Positions 5,369-5,675 of a DNA stretch of 5,675 nucleotides are shown piece by piece. The stretch's first letter is position 1; each line of letters starts with the position of its first letter. A model generated the notes under the pieces. That model ran no database searches and was not told the origin of the DNA. It saw only the letters and a program-made list of their open reading frames with translations. This DNA comes from Chloroflexota bacterium. Its GTDB lineage: Bacteria > Chloroflexota > Anaerolineae > UBA7937 > JACPPX01. The position numbers were made by a program, and so were the translations under genes. The DNA lies in assembly GCA_016196905.1 (NCBI GenBank), contig JACPWV010000028.1, positions 1 to 5,675 of the forward strand, read 5' to 3'.

Positions 5369-5675
5369 TCAGCTGAACGGCTGGGGAGTGATGAGCAGGA
5401 AAAGCAGCAAGATGGAGAAGGCGCCGATCAACGTGCGCGCTTGATCGAGGCCGGAGATGTCGTTGAGCGGCCGCGGGTGGGAGGGGCCGCTGAGCATGAT
5501 AAAGAAAGCCCAGAAAAACCACTGGGGCTGCTGTAGAAAGAAGCCCATCCCCAGGAGCACCAGCAGGGTGAGGTTGGCAATGTAGGGATAGCTGCGTCCG
5601 AATAGGGCGTAGGCCACGTGTCCTCCATCCAGCTGTCCCGCGGGCAAGAGGTTCATCCCGGTCAGGAAGAGCCCC
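5369..5675 (-). CDS. Site-2-protease-like M50 membrane metalloprotease, C-terminal part only
   Basis: The gene runs leftward and its start lies beyond the right edge; the last 101 residues are visible. The reading frame is open to the edge, so the ATG at 5656 is internal. The fragment begins GLFLTGMNLLPAGQLDGGH (residues 1-19), the third signature of M50 intramembrane proteases, whose Asp (Asp16) is the third zinc ligand. The HExxH motif should lie in the missing part. Hydrophobic segments are at about 30-46, 51-62 and 80-96. Between the last two is HPRPLNDISGLDQAR, like the HPxPxND...LDxxR linker seen in bacterial, archaeal and plant EGY-type members, and the end (ITPQPF) fits the usual FTPxPF. 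The family cleaves membrane proteins within the bilayer; the substrate is unknown. It is convergent with the lipid gene block and so probably separately regulated. Confidence 0.9.
   Translation of the reverse strand, partial: GLFLTGMNLLPAGQLDGGHVAYALFGRSYPYIANLTLLVLLGMGFFLQQPQWFFWAFFIMLSGPSHPRPLNDISGLDQARTLIGAFSILLLFLLITPQPFS

Noticed and set aside
5192..5536. + strand open frame running across the end of the thioesterase gene
   Set aside because: It overlaps two well-supported genes and the hairpin, and its translation has no family-like features.

Overview
The window is GC-rich bacterial DNA, estimated by eye at a little over 60% G+C. It carries one compact six-gene block on the + strand and the end of a convergent gene on the - strand. 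Gene content and protein style (a DegV protein near plsX, fabF directly after plsX, a ClbS/DinB-type four-helix protein, a two-TM NERD-like protein, an M50 protease with an NLLPAGQLDGGH motif) suggest a Chloroflexota-type organism, perhaps a thermophile given the Arg/Glu/Leu-rich proteins. That assignment is inference and there is no rRNA here to settle it.

Layout. Bases 1-125 hold no supportable gene, only a hairpin at 34-59. A strong sigma70-type promoter with an extended -10 element lies at 126-154, and the first gene starts only about 14 nt after the -10 box. Six genes follow with gaps of 21, 2, 6, 6 and 2 nt: a DegV/FakB-like fatty-acid-binding protein (168-1037), a DinB/ClbS-like four-helix protein (1059-1556), plsX (1559-2632), fabF with a 66-residue N-terminal extension (2639-4078), a two-TM protein with a degenerate NERD-like domain (4085-4837), and a PaaI-type hotdog thioesterase (4840-5298). 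A palindromic hairpin at 5325-5348 separates this block from the 3' end of a site-2-protease-like M50 gene on the - strand (5369 to beyond the window edge).

How the genes fit together. Four of the six point at acyl-chain handling. FabF elongates acyl-ACP. PlsX interconverts acyl-ACP and acyl-phosphate for phospholipid synthesis. DegV proteins of the FakB type present free fatty acids to a kinase that makes the same acyl-phosphate. A hotdog thioesterase can release acyl groups from CoA or ACP. No fatty acid kinase (FakA), fabD, fabH, fabG or acpP is in the window. The DinB-like and NERD-like members have no clear lipid role.

The points most worth a second look are the FabF N-terminal extension, the altered FabF gating loop (GLGGQD instead of GFGGTN), loss of the usual His in the DegV C-terminal HxGPG motif, the missing acidic residues in the NERD-like domain, the near-leaderless first gene, and a perfect 9-bp GAAA-loop hairpin inside plsX. 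I see no clear evidence of a wholly new system; the window looks like a core lipid operon with unusual passengers and variants.
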